Shown here piece after piece: positions 47,183 to 60,924 of a stretch of DNA of 64,000 bases. How positions within the stretch are numbered: the stretch's first letter is position 1; every line of letters begins with the position of its first letter. A model generated the notes under the pieces. The model saw only the letters and a list, made by a program, of their open reading frames with translations, did not search any database and was not told where the DNA came from. The stretch is from assembly GCA_032622095.1 (NCBI GenBank), contig CP136063.1, forward strand, positions 68,587,897-68,651,896. The letters run 5' to 3'. The translations under genes and the position numbers were made by a program. Source of the DNA: Siphonodentalium dalli. Taxonomy: Eukaryota > Mollusca > Scaphopoda > Gadilida > Siphonodentaliidae.

Positions 47183-47314
47183 ATTCCCTTCATCCAGATA
47201 AACTGATTAAATGATGTATGTTTATATTTTGTAGCTTGTGTCGGCATGTCTTTATAGATAAATTAATAATGAAAGAATTTTAAATAGTGCATTTGTCTGA
47301 TGTATCTTTTGCAG

Positions 47315-47407
47315 AATGTCCTCGATTAAGGTGCAGAATGAATTGTCCCAATGGATTATCACGGGATGCGAATGGTTGTGTCCTATGTAGATGCAAAGAA
47401 ATAAAGA
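47315..47407 (+). CDS. Antistasin-like domain exon 2
   Basis: A 93-bp exon after TTTTGCAG and before GTGAGTG, phase 1 on both ends. It encodes CPRLRCRMNCPNGLSRDANG followed by CVLCRCKEIK, with six cysteines in antistasin order. First copy of the recent five-fold tandem block. Joined to the exon before it, the frame is continuous. Confidence 0.78.
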
Positions 47408-48265
47408 GTGAGTGTAGTTTTTGTCATCACATTTTAGTTTACTTTAGGGGAGACCCATTTAGCTCACTATAGTTCACATGGTGCATAATTATAAGGCAGC
47501 CATAAGCTGCACAGCAATGGCAAAGCTGGTTCAAATCCCAATAGGAGCGGATTTGTAATCCTCGCAAAGGACATGTAACCTGATTTGTGTATCTGGGCAC
47601 GTTTGTCAGTTGTTTTCCAAGGGTGCGTGGTTTCAACTTGCAATGGAATAATTTCCAGATGAAATTAACCATCTGCAAGGTCTTTCATTCAGATGTAAAA
47701 CTGACGTTGTCATATGGATTGGATGCTGAAATGACGATAAACTCCAATTATCTGCCATGGTATTGCTATGGACTACTCTCAACTAAAGGAGTTAACACTA
47801 GCATATTTACTGCGGTAATCAGGGGGGGGGCGTAAAAAAGTTGCGAGACATGGGGGTCTTTTTTTTTACATTTCCATTTTTTTACACCCACCCACCCTTT
47901 CTTGCATTTTTTTTCATAAACTTTTAGACACCCACCCCAAAACATCAAAGCTTTATGTTGGCCCCCTTTTTAAAAACGACCAACCGCTCTATATTGGTCC
48001 CTTCTTTGAAAGACCAAATTAAATGTTACTTCCTGTTAACAAACATGTGCAAAATTGAACTCTAAGCAATCAACAAACGTAGAATATTATGTGATTATAT
48101 TGGTAAATTTATAACCCAGCCTATTCATCTGTGTGAGTACAGCTGGTGAGTAGATGAAAAAATATGTTGAATCCCCTGGAATGACAACAAAAAATAACTA
48201 GGGCCAGTGTTAGGGCCTAAAGTAGAATAAAAAATTACACAAACTTAAATTTATCTTTTTTTCAG

Positions 48266-48492
48266 ACATCAACCAGCATCAACTAGTAGGCCTAGATCCT
48301 ATAGTAATATCAAAAAGGAAAATGTGCATATGGACCAGTGTACGATTTAACTGTTATGTATGCCTGCATGACCACCGACCCGACCTCGCATTAAGACTTA
48401 GAACTAGGCCTAAAATAATGCTTAACCCTTTGAGTTTGAACGTTGATGGTCTATTTAGTGCCAAATCCATATACACGGATGTATATTACTGA
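48266..48492 (+). CDS. Possible alternative terminal exon in each unit (first copy)
   Basis: After a strong acceptor (TCTTTTTTTCAG, ending 48,265), a phase-1 join gives 75 codons in all, counting the split one, before TGA at 48,490-48,492, starting NINQHQLVGLDPIV. The same open stretch without frame-breaking gaps is present after 51,033, 53,799, 56,562 and 59,323. No domain was recognised and no close AATAAA follows. It may be chance in near-identical copies. Confidence 0.2.
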
Positions 48493-50081
48493 GATTCATT
48501 TGGACAATCAGAGCTGAACTTCGGTCATGTACTGGATGGAGTTCATGTGCAATAAGAAATTCACACACATTCTGTACATGACCTTTATGTGTGCCTTCAA
48601 ACTAGACAACCTTGCATGCACATCATCTTATAAATTTACACTAATTAATTAAATTAATGTTTCTTCTTTGATAATTTTCAAATTAGTCTGAATTAGACAT
48701 TAAGTGTCATTTACATACTAGTATATGCAGGTAATTGTGGGATATAATAATTACAATGTGAACAAAACTAATGTGTCCTGGCCCCTCTTCACATCTATTT
48801 AAATAATATTTTTATACTTTTCAGAAGACTATCTAAGGAAGGTTATATTTTTGTTTCTTTCAATAAATGTTATTAAAACTTGATTTCATGTCTACTTATT
48901 TACTTATTGATGGTTGTCAACAACACTGAAACAAATAATTTGACAATTCAAATAATTATTTGACAAAAGTATATTTAAAAATCAATTTAGTATACAAACA
49001 CTGATACAAATATTTAGTTCATACACTACACTCATGCATCAACTAACTGTATGAGTAAAGAGACTGTCATGAAGTATAAGAATTATTGTAATATTCTGTC
49101 ATGAGTTGTTAGCTGATATTGTCAGACTGCATTAAGTTCACCCTACCCTAGAGCTATCTGAAGTATGTTTTTATTGATCTACACCGTGAACAAGACAATT
49201 TTCAATTTAAAAACTGCCAAGCAAGCTGAAACAGGCACAATAAAAAAAAATTGCACGCAAAAAAAATCAATGAAATTTTGGGACCCACCCCCACAATATT
49301 CACTATTTTTCCATTTTATATCAACTTATGGGGGTAATTATAACAATAATGAATGTATTAGTGTTTCTCATATTGCAACAAGCCACAACATATAAACAAA
49401 TATGTTTAAAACAGTTGAAAATATGTCAATGAACAAAAAATGCAAATGCACATACTGTGAAATCAATTAATTTAGTTGAGCAGATAATTGACTCCTGAGC
49501 ACCCGCTGTTCTTCCACTATGCAAGATCTTGAAATGTGTTATCATCTAAAGAATGTTCTATACAAACTAAACAAAGCTGAGAAGCAACTTGCGTTAACAT
49601 TAAAGTTTAATGTTTGAACACCAGAATGGCCAGCAGTACAAGTTGATCATTCGTTGTTGGGGGGGGGGGATAACCAGGCTTGAAATTCTGCCACTCACAC
49701 AACCAACCCTGACTAAATTTGTTTTTGTCCTATCTTATTCATTTTATCACTTGAATCATGTTGAAAAACATTTAACAAAATTCAAACAGAATGCTATATG
49801 TGCAAATATTGCGAAAAACAATTCTACACATTAATCATTGACTAAAAAGATATAAAATTATGATTTCAGTTATGGGTTGGAGAGGAAGATAACTAGGCAT
49901 TGAGGGTGGAGAGGGGCCTCCACCTCCCCACTATCAATGCCTAGTTATCATTCCCTTCATCCAGATAAACTGATTAAATGATGTATGTTTATATTTTGTA
50001 GCTTGTGTCGGCATGTCTTTATAGATAAATTAATAATGAAAGAATTTTAAATAGTGCATTTGTCTGATGTATCTTTTGCAG

Positions 50082-50177
50082 AATGTCCTCGATTAAGGTG
50101 CAAAATGAATTGTTTTCCCAATGGATTATCACGGGATGCGAATGGTTGTGTCCTATGTAGATGCAAAGAAATAAAGA
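50082..50177 (+). CDS. Antistasin-like domain exon 3 (one residue longer)
   Basis: A 96-bp exon with the same splice borders and phases. It carries an in-frame TTT-type insertion that places a Phe after the third cysteine (MNCFPNG) in place of MNCPNG, plus Lys for Arg before it. The cysteine count is intact, but the C3-C4 loop is one residue longer. Confidence 0.77.
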
Positions 50178-52847
50178 GTGAGTGTAGTTTTTGTCATCAC
50201 ATTTTAGTTTACTTTAGGGGAGACCCAGTTAGCTCACTATAGTTCACATGGTGCATAATTATAAGGCAGCCATAAGCTGCACAGCAATGGCAAAGCTGGT
50301 TCAAATCCAAATAGGAGCGGATTTGTAATCCTCGCAAAGGACATGTAACCTGATTTGTGTATCTGGGCACGTTTGTCAGTTGTTTTCCAAGGGTCCGTGG
50401 TTTCAACTTGCAATGGAATAATTTCCAGATGAAATTAACCATCTGCAAGGTCTTTCATTCAGATGTAAAACTGACGTTGTCATATGGATTGGATGCTGAA
50501 ATGACGATAAACTCCAATTATCTGCCATGATATCGCTATGGAATACTCTCAACTAAAGGAGTTAACACTAGCATATTTACTGCGGTAATCAGGGGGGGCG
50601 TACAAAAGTTGCGAGACGTGGGGGTCTTTTTTTTACATTTCCATTTTTTTACACCCACCCACCCTTTCTTGCATTTTTTTTCATAAACTTTTAGACACCC
50701 ACCCCAAAACATCAAAGCTTTATGTTGGTCCCCTCTTTAAAAACGTCCAACCGCTCTATATTGGTCCCTTCTTTGAAAGACCAAATTAAATGTTACTTCC
50801 TGTTAACAAACATGTGCAAAATTGAACTCTAAGCAATCAAAAAATGTAGAATATTATGTGATTATATTGGTAAATTTATAACCCAGCCTATTCATCTGTG
50901 TGAGTACAGCTGGTGAGAAGATGAAAAAATATGTTGAATCCCCTGGAATGACAACAAAAAATAACTAGGGCCAGTGTTAGGGCCTAATGTAGAATAAAAA
51001 ATTACACAAACTTAAATTTATCTTTTTTTCAGACATCAACCAGCATCAACTAGTAGGCCTAGAGCCTATAGTAATATCAAAAAGGAAAATGTGCATATGG
51101 ACCAGTATACGATTTAACTTTTATGTATGCCTGCATGACCACCGACCCGACCTCGCATTAAGACTTAGAACTAGGCCTAAAATAATGCTTAACCCTTTGA
51201 GTTTGAACGTTGATGGTCTATTTAGTGCCAAATCCATATACACGGATGTATATTACTGAGATTCATTTGGACAATCAGAGCTGAACTTCGGTCATGTACT
51301 GGATGGAGTTCATGTGCAATAAGAAATTCACACACATTCTGTACATGACCTTTATGTGTGCCTTCAAACTAGACAATCTTGCATGCACATCATCTTATAA
51401 ATATACACTAATTAAGTAAATTAATGTTTCTTCTTTGATAATTTTCAAATTAGTCTGAATTAGACATTAAGTGTCATTTACATACTAGTATATGCAGGTA
51501 ATTGTGGGATATAATAATTACAATGTGAACAAAACTAATGTGTCCTGGCCCCTCTTCACATATATTTAAATAATATTTTTATACTTTTCAGAAGACTATC
51601 TAAGGAAGGTTATATTTTTGTTTCTTTCAATAAATGTTATTAAAACTTGATTTCATGTCTACTTATTTACTTATTGATGGTTGTCAACAACACTGAAACA
51701 TATAATTTGACAATTCAAATAATTATTTGACAAAAGTATATTTAAAAATCAATTTAGTATACAAACACTGATACAAATATTTAGTTCATACATTACACTC
51801 ATGCATCAACTAACTGTATGAGTAAAGAGACTGTCATGAAGTATAAGAATTATTGTAATATTCTGTCATGAGTTGTTAGCTGATATTGTCAGACTGCATT
51901 AAGTTCACCCTACCCTAGAGCTATCTGAAGTATGTTTTTATTGATCTACACCGTGAACAAGACAATTTTCAATTTAAAAACTGCCAAGCAAGCTGAAACA
52001 GACACAATAAAAAAAAATTGCACGCAAAAGAAATCAATGAAATTTTGGGACCCACCCCCACAATATTCACTATTTTTCCATTTTATATCAACTTATGGGG
52101 GTAATTATAACAATAATGAATGTATTAGTGTTTCTCATATTGCAACAAGCCACAACATATAAACAAATATGTTTAAAACAGTTGAAAATATGTCAATGAA
52201 CAAAAAATGCAAATGCACATACTGTGAAATCAATTAATTTAGTTGAGCAGATAATTGACTCCTGAGCACCCGCTGTTCTTCCACTATGCAAGATCTTGAA
52301 ATGTGTTATCATCTAAAGAATGTTCTATACAAACTAAACAAAGCTGAGAAGCAACTTGCTTTAACATTAAAGTTTAATGTTTGAACACCAGAATGGCCAG
52401 CAGTACAAGTTGATCATTCGTTGTTGGGGGGGGGGATAACCAGGCTTGAAATTCTGCCACTCACACAACCAACCCTGACTAAATTTGTTTTTGTCCTATC
52501 TTATTCATTTTATCACTTGAATCATGTTGAAAAACATTTAACAAAATTCAAACAGAATGCTATATGTGCAAATATTGCGAAAAACAATTCTACACATTAA
52601 TCATTGACTAAAAAGATATAAAATTATGATTTCAGTTATGGGTTGGAGAGGAAGATAACTAGGCATTGAGGGTGGAGAGGGGCCTCCACCTCCCCACTCT
52701 CAATGCCTAGTTATTATTCCCTTCATCCAGATAAACTGATTAAATGATGTATGTTTATATTTTGTAGCTTGTGTCGGCATGTCTTTATAGATAAATTAAT
52801 AAAGAAAGAATTTTAAATAGTGCATTTGTCTGATGTATCTTTTGCAG

Positions 52848-52943
52848 AATGTCCTCGATTAAGGTGCAAAATGAATTGTTTTCCCAATGGATTATCACGG
52901 GATGCGAATGGTTGTGTCCTATGTAGATGCAAAGAAATAAAGA
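52848..52943 (+). CDS. Antistasin-like domain exon 4 (one residue longer)
   Basis: A 96-bp exon identical in protein to exon 3, including the inserted Phe. Same AG/GT borders and phase 1-1. Sharing the insertion with its left neighbour shows that exons 3 and 4 descend from the same unit. Confidence 0.77.
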
Positions 52944-55610
52944 GTGAGTGTAGTTTTTGTCATCACATTTTAGTTTACTTTAGGGGAGACCCAGTTAGCT
53001 CACTATAGTTCACATGGTGCATAATTATAAGGCAGCCATAAGCTGCACAGCAATGGCAAAGCTGGTTCAAATCCAAATAGGAGCGGATTTGTAATCCTCG
53101 CAAAGGACATGTAACCTGATTTGTGTATCTGGGCACGTTTGTCAGTTGTTTTCCAAGGGTCCGTGGTTTCAACTTGCAATGGAATAATTTCCAGATGAAA
53201 TTAACCATCTGCAAGGTCTTTCATTCAGATGTAAAACTGACGTTGTCATATGGATTGGATGCTGAAATGACGATAAACTCCAATTATCTGCCATGATATC
53301 GCTATGGAATACTCTCAACTAAAGGAGTTAACACTAGCATATTTACTGCGGTAATCAGGGGGGGCGTACAAAAGTTGCGAGACGTGGGGGTCTTTTTTTT
53401 ACATTTCCATTTTTTTACACCCACCCACCCTTTCTTGCATTTTTTTTCATAAACTTTTAGACACCCACCCCAAAACATCAAAGCTTTATGTTGGTCCCCT
53501 CTTTAAAAACGTCCAACCGCTCTATATTGGTCCCTTCTTTGAAAGACCAAATTAAATGTTACTTCCTGTTAACAAACATGTGCAAAATTGAACTCTAAGC
53601 AATCAAAAAATGTAGAATATTATGTGATTATATTGGTAAATTTATAACCCAGCCTATTCATCTGTGTGAGTACAGCTGGTGAGAAGATGAAAAAATATGT
53701 TGAATCCCCTGGAATGACAACAAAAAATAACTAGGGCCAGTGTTAGGGCCTAAAGTAGAATAAAAAATTACACAAACTTAAATTTATCTTTTTTTCAGAC
53801 ATCAACCAGCATCAACTAGTAGGCCTAGAGCCTATAGTAATATCAAAAAGGAAAATGTGCATATGGACCAGTATACGATTTAACTGTTATGTATGCCTGC
53901 ATGACCACCGACCCGACCTCGCATTAAGACTTAGAACTAGGCCTAAAATAATGCTTAACCCTTTGAGTTTGAACGTTGATGGTCTATTTAGTGCCAAATC
54001 CATATACACGGATGTATATTACTGAGATTCATTTGGACAATAAGAGCTGAACTTCGGTCATGTACTGGATGGAGTTCATGTGCAATAAGAAATTCACACA
54101 CATTCTGTACATGACCTTTATGTGTGCCTTCAAACTAGACAACCTTGCATGCACATCATCTTATAAATTTACACTAATTAATTAAATTAATGTTTCTTCT
54201 TTGATAATTTTCAAATTAGTCTGAATTAGACATTAAGTGTCATTTACATACTAGTATATGCAGGTAATTGTGGGATATAATAATTACAATGTGAACAAAA
54301 CTAATGTGTCCTGGCCCCTCTTCACATCTATTTAAATAATATTTTTATACTTTTCAGAAGACTATCTAAGGAAGGTTATATTTTTGTTTCTTTCAATAAA
54401 TGTTATTAAAACTTGATTTCATGTCTACTTATTTACTTATTGATGGTTGTCAACAACACTGAAACAAATAATTTGACAATTCAAATAATTGTTTGACAAA
54501 AGTATATTTAAAAATCAATTTAGTATACAAACACTGATACAAATATTTAGTTCATACACTACACTCATGCATCAACTAACTGTATGAGTAAAGAGACTGT
54601 CATGAAGTATAAGAATTATTGTAATATTCTGTCATGAGTTGTTAGCTGATATTGTCAGACTGCATTAAGTTCACCCTACCCTAGAGCTATCTGAAGTATG
54701 TTTTTATTGATCTACACCGTGAACAAGACAATTTTCAATTTAAAAACTGCCAAGCAAGCTGAAACAGACACAATAAAAAAAATTGCACGCAAAAAAAATT
54801 AATGAAATTTTGGGACCCACCCCCACAATATTCACTATTTTTCCATTTTATATCAACTTATGGGGGTAATTATAACAATAATGAATGTATTAGTGTTTCT
54901 CATATTGCAACAAGCCACAACATATAAACAAATATGTTTAAAACAGTTGAAAATATGTCAATGAACAAAAAATGCAAATGCACATACTGTGAAATCAATT
55001 AATTTAGTTGAGCAGATAATTGACTCCTGAGCACCCGCTGTTCTTCCACTATGCAAGATCTTGAAATGTGTTATCATCTAAAGAATGTTCTATACAAACT
55101 AAACAAAGCTGAGAAGCAACTTGCTTTAACATTAAAGTTTAATGTTTGAACACCAGAATGGCCAGCAGTACAAGTTGATCATTCGTTGTTGGGGGGGGAT
55201 AACCAGGCTTGAAATTCTGCCACTCACACAACCAACCCTGACTAAATTTGTTTTTGTCCTATCTTATTCATTTTATCACTTGAATCATGTTGAAAAACAT
55301 TTAACAAAATTCAAACAGAATGCTATATGTGCAAATATTGCGAAAAACAATTCTACACATTAATCAATGACTAAAAAGATATAAAATTATGATTTCAGTT
55401 ATGGGTTGGAGAGGAAGATAACTAGGCATTGAGGGTGGAGAGGGGCCTCCACCTCCACACCATCAATGCCTAGTTATCATTCCCTTCATCCAGATAAACT
55501 GATTAAATGATGTATGTTTATATTTTGTAGCTTGTGTCGGCATGTCTTTATAGATAAATTAATAATGAAAGAATTTTAAATAGTGCATTTGTCTGATGTA
55601 TCTTTTGCAG

Positions 55611-55703
55611 AATGTCCTCGATTAAGGTGCACAATGAATTGTCCCAATGGATTATCACGGGATGCGAATGGTTGTGTCCTATGTAGATGCAAAGAAATAA
55701 AGA
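55611..55703 (+). CDS. Antistasin-like domain exon 5
   Basis: A 93-bp exon, phase 1-1, without the Phe insertion. It reads CPRLRCTMNCPNGL, with Thr where exons 2 and 6 have Arg and where exon 1 also has Thr. Six cysteines are present. Confidence 0.78.
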
Positions 55704-58375
55704 GTGAGTGTAGTTTTTGTCATCACATTTTAGTTTACTTTAGGGGAGACCCAGTTAGCTCACTATAGTTCACATGGTGCATAATTATAAGGCAGCCATA
55801 AGCTGCACAGCAATGGCAAAGCTGGTTCAAATCCCAATAGGAGCGGATTTGTAATCCTCGCAAAGGACATGTAACCTGATTTGTGTATCTGGGCACGTTT
55901 GTCAGTTGTTTTCCAAGGGTGCGTGGTTTCAACTTGCAATGGAATAATTTCCAGATGAAATTAACCATCTGCAAGGTCTTTCATTCAGATGTAAAACTGA
56001 CGTTGTCATATGGATTGGATGCTGAAATGACGATAAACTCCAATTATCTGCCATGGTATCGCTATGGAATACTCTCAACTAAAGGAGTTAACACTAGCAT
56101 ATTTACTGCGGTAATCAGGGGGGGGGCGTAAAAAAGTTGCGAGACGTGGGGGTCTTTTTTTTTACATTTCCATTTTTTTACACCCACCCACCCTTTCTTG
56201 CATTTTTTTTCATAAACTTTTAGACACCCACCCCAAAACATCAAAGCTTTATGTTGGCCCCCTCTTTAAAAACGACCAACCGCTCTATATTGGTCCCTTC
56301 TTTGAAAGACCAAATTAAATGTTACCTCCTGTTAACAAACATGTGCAAAATTGAACTCTAAGCAATCAAAAAATGTAGAATATTATGTGATTATATTGGT
56401 AAATTTATAACCCAGCCTATTCATCTGTGTGAGTACAGCTGGTGAGAAGATGAAAAAATATGTTGAATCCCCTGGAATGACAACAAAAAATAACTAGGGC
56501 CAGTGTTAGGGCCTAAAGTAGAATAAAAAATTACACAAACTTAAATTTATCTTTTTTTCAGACATCAACCAGCATCAACTAGTAGGCCTAGATCCTATAG
56601 TAATATCAAAAAGGAAAATGTGCATATGGACCAGTATACGATTTTACTTTTATGTATGCCTGCATGACCACCGACCCGACCTCACATTAAGACTTAGAAC
56701 TAGGCCTAAAATAATGCTTAACCCTTTGAGTTTGAACGTTGATGGTCTATTTAGTGCCAAATCCATATACACGGATGTATATTACTGAGATTCATTTGGA
56801 CAATCAGAGCTGAACTTCGGTCATGTACTGGATGGAGTTCATGTGCAATAAGAAATTCACACACATTCTGTACATGACCTTTATGTGTGCCTTCAAACTA
56901 GACAACCTTGCATGCACATCATCTTATAAATATATACTAATTAAGTAAATTAATGTTTCTTCTTTGATAATTTTCAAATTAGTCTGAATTAGACATTAAG
57001 TGTCATTTACATACTAGTATATGCAGGTAATTGTGGGATATAATAATTACAATGTGAACAAAACTAATGTGTCCTGGCCCCTCTTCACATCTATTTAAAT
57101 AATATTTTTATACTTTTCAGAAGACTATCTAAGGAAGGTTTTTTTTTTGTTTCTTTCAATAAATGTTATTAAAACTTGATTTCATGTCTACTTATTTACT
57201 TATTGATGGTTGTCAACAACACTGAAACAAATAATTTGACAATTCAAATAATTATTTGACAAAAGTATATTTAAAAATCAATTTAGTATACAAACACTGA
57301 TACAAATATTTAGTTCATACACTACACTCATGCATCAACTAACTGTATGAGTAAAGAGACTGTCATGAAGTATAAGAATTATTGTAATATTCTGTCATGA
57401 GTTGTTAGCTGATATTGTCAGACTGCATTAAGTTCACCCTACCCTAGAGCTATCTGAAGTATGTTTTTATTGATCTACACCGTGAACAAGACAATTTTCA
57501 ATTTAAAAACTGCCAAGCAAGCTGAAACAGACACAATAAAAAAAATTGCACGCAAAAAAAATCAATGAAATTTTGGGACCCACCCCCACAATATTCACTA
57601 TTTTTCCATTTTATATCAACTTATGGGGGTAATTATAACAATAATGAATGTATTAGTGTTTCTCATATTGCAACAAGCCACAACATATAAACAAATATGT
57701 TTAAAACAGTTGAAAATATGTCAATGAACAAAAAATGCAAATGCACATACTGTGAAATCAATTAATTTAGTTGAGCAGATAATTGACTCCTGAGCACCCG
57801 CTGTTCTTCCACTATGCAAGATCTTGAAATGTGTTATCATCTAAAGAATGTTCTATGCAAACTAAACAAAGCTGAGAAGCAACTTGCTTTAACATTAAAG
57901 TTTAATGTTTGAACACCAGAATGGCCAGCAGTACAAGTTGATCATTCGTTGTTGGGGGGGGGGATAACCAGGCTTGAAATTCTGCCACTCACACAACCAA
58001 CCCTGACTAAATTTGTTTTTGTCCTATCTTATTCATTTTATCACTTGAATCATGTTGAAAAACATTTAACAAAATTCAAACAGAATGCTATATGTGCAAA
58101 TATTGCGAAAAACAATTCTACACATTAATCATTGACTAAAAAGATATAAAATTATGATTTCAGTTATGGGTTGGAGAGGAAGATAACTAGGCATTGAGCG
58201 TGGAGAGGGGCCTCCACCTCCCCACTATCAATGCCTAGTTATCATTCCCTTCATCCAGATAAACTGATTAAATGATGTATGTTTATATTTTGTAGCTTGT
58301 GTCGGCATGTCTTTATAGATAAATTAATAATGAAAGAATTTTAAATAGTGCATTTGTCTGATGTATCTTTTGCAG

Positions 58376-58468
58376 AATGTCCTCGATTAAGGTGCAGAAT
58401 GAATTGTCCCAATGGATTATCACGGGATGCGAATGGTTGTGTCCTATGTAGATGCAAAGAAATAAAGA
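58376..58468 (+). CDS. Antistasin-like domain exon 6
   Basis: A 93-bp exon, phase 1-1, encoding the same protein as exon 2. It is the last antistasin exon before the micro-exons. About 3 kb of intron follows, including the end of the tandem block and a minisatellite. Confidence 0.78.
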
Positions 58469-60450
58469 GTGAGTGTAGTTTTTGTCATCACATTTTAGTT
58501 TACTTTAGGGGAGACCCAGTTAGCTCACTATAGTTCACATGGTGCATAATTATAAGGCAGCCATAAGCTGCACAGCAATGGCAAAGCTGGTTCAAATCCC
58601 AATAGGAGCGGATTTGTAATCCTCGCAAAGGACATGTAACCTGATTTGTGTATCTGGGCACGTTTGTCAGTTGTTTTCCAAGGGTCCGTGGTTTCAACTT
58701 GCAATGGAATAATTTCCAGATGAAATTAACCATCTGCAAGGTCTTTCATTCAGATGTAAAACTGACGTTGTCATATGGATTGGATGCTGAAATGACGATA
58801 AACTCCAATTATTTGCCATGATATCGCTATGGAATACTCTCAACTAAAGGAGTTAACACTAGCATATTTACTGCGGTAATCAGGGGGGCGTACAAAAGTT
58901 GCGAGACGTGGGGGTCTTTTTTTTACATTTCCATTTTTTTACACCCACCCACCCTTTCTTGCATTTTTTTTCATAAACTTTTAGACACCCACCCCAAAAC
59001 ATCAAAGCTTTATGTTGGTCCCCTCTTTAAAAACGTCCAACCGCTCTATATTGGTCCCTTCTTTGAAAGACCAAATTAAATGTTACTTCCTGTTAACAAA
59101 CATGTGCAAAATTGAACTCTAAGCAATCAAAAAATGTAGAATATTATGTGATTATATTGGTAAATTTATAACCCAGCCTATTCATCTGTGTGAGTACAGC
59201 TGGTGAGAAGATGAAAAAATATGTTGAATCCCCTGGAATGACAACAAAAAATAACTAGGGCCAGTGTTAGGGCCTAAAGTAGAATAAAAAATTACACAAA
59301 CTTAAATTTATCTTTTTTTCAGACATCAACCAGCATCAACTAGTAGGCCTAGATCCTATAGTAATATCAAAAAGGAAAATGTGCATATGGACCAGTATAC
59401 GATTTTACTTTTATGTATGCCTGCATGACCACCGACCCGACCTCGCATTAAGACTTAGAACTAGGCCTAAAATAATGCTTAACCCTTTGAGTTTGAACGT
59501 TGATGGTCTATTTAGTGCCAAATCCATATACACGGATGTATATTACTGAGATTCATTTGGACAATCAGAGCTGAACTTCGGTCATGTACTGGATGGAGTT
59601 CATGTGCAATAAGAAATTCACACACATTCTGTACATGACCTTTATGTGTGCCTTCAAACTAGACAACCTTGCATGCACATCATCTTATAAATATATACTA
59701 ATTAAGTAAATTAATGTTTCTTCTTTGATAATTTTCAAATTAGTCTGAATTAGACATTAAGTGTCATTTACATACTAGTATATGCAGGTAATTGTGGGAT
59801 ATAATAATTACAATGTGAACAAAACTAATGTGTCCTGGCCCCTCTTCACATCTATTTAAATAATATTTTTATACTTTTCAGAAGACTATCTAAGGAAGGT
59901 TATATTTTTGTTTCTTTCAATAAATGTTATTAAAACTTTATTTCATGTCTACTTATTTACTTATTGATGGTTGTCAACAACACTGAAACATATAATTTGA
60001 CAATTCAAATAATTATTTGACAAAAGTATATTTAAAAATCAATTTAGTATACAAACACTGATACAAATATTTAGTTCATACATTACACTCATGCATCAAC
60101 TAACTGTATGAGTAAAGAGACTGTCATGAAGTATAAGAATTATTGTAATATTCTGTCATGAGTTGTTAGCTGATATTGTCAGACTGCATTAAGTTCACCC
60201 TACCCTAGAGCTATCTGAAGTATGTTTTTATTGATCTACACCGTGAACAAGAAAATTTTCAATTTAAAAACTGCCAAGCAAGCTGAAACAGACACAATAA
60301 AAAAAAAATGCACACAAAAAAAATCAATGAAATTTTGGGACCCACCCCCACAATATTCACTATTTTTCCATTTTATATCAACTTATGGGGGTAATTATAA
60401 CAATAATGAATGTATTAGTGTTTCTCATATTGCAACAAGCCACAACATAT

Positions 60451-60924
60451 CAATAAGGCCCCCTGAATGTGGATTTAATGACGCTAGCCCGTTACTCGGT
60501 CGTGTTACTAGACTCACCTTCTGGGGACCATGTTCTACGAATGCCCAACACCATATCAGGACTGAGCAGCATAGTGACATTTGTTCAAACTGACATTACT
60601 ATTGAGGAGGTTTAGATTGTAAAACGGCAAACTTTGAATCCTTGGGTTGCTAATAGCTACCTACTGTCATCTGACCCACTTGATCGACACATGTTCCAGT
60701 TATGTAGAAACTGGTTTTGATCATATATGGCAACTTCAAACTAGTAGCAAACACGAGAAACCAACACACGTTGATTGCATATGTTGCCTTATACTGTGTA
60801 TAACAGGACGACTGAGAAGGAGACTAACGTGTCCAATCAAATCATACATTAAAGAACGTGAACATTAACTCTCTTTTTGACATGAATGTATCTTGATAGA
60901 AATTCAGTTGTCAGCTAAGGGAGT
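60451..60924. other. Intron sequence after the tandem block
   Basis: Unique sequence directly after the truncated fifth unit. A 123-codon frame that starts in the unit runs into it by chance. Nothing else was recognised. Confidence 0.4.

Larger units (their letters stand above)
46683..60450 (+). repeat. Five-fold tandem duplication of a unit of about 2,765 bp, each carrying one antistasin exon
   Basis: Units start at GCACATACTGTGAAATC: 46,683, 49,448, 52,215, 54,980 and 57,743 (spacings 2,765, 2,767, 2,765 and 2,763). The fifth ends early at 60,450, about 57 bp short. The copies are nearly identical through exon and intron, differing by sparse substitutions, poly-G and poly-A length changes and a few small gaps. 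This points to recent unequal exchange or gene conversion. Each unit also has a stem-loop about 0.4 kb in, a GC-rich hairpin core and a run of GGGACCCACCCCC. Confidence 0.96.

Noticed and set aside
47450-47600. tRNA-derived SINE: GTTAGCTCACTATAG and GGTTCAAATCC look like Pol III A and B boxes
   Set aside because: The A box is weak, the A-B spacing is long for a tRNA head, and no tail or target duplication could be found. The segment is also in the older exon 1 copy, so it is part of the ancestral intron. It may still be an old SINE.
47439-47835. Frames of 79 and 82 codons repeated in each 2.77-kb unit
   Set aside because: They lie just inside the intron after the antistasin donor, on opposite strands, and recur only because the units are near-identical. 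No domain, and copies have stops in some units.
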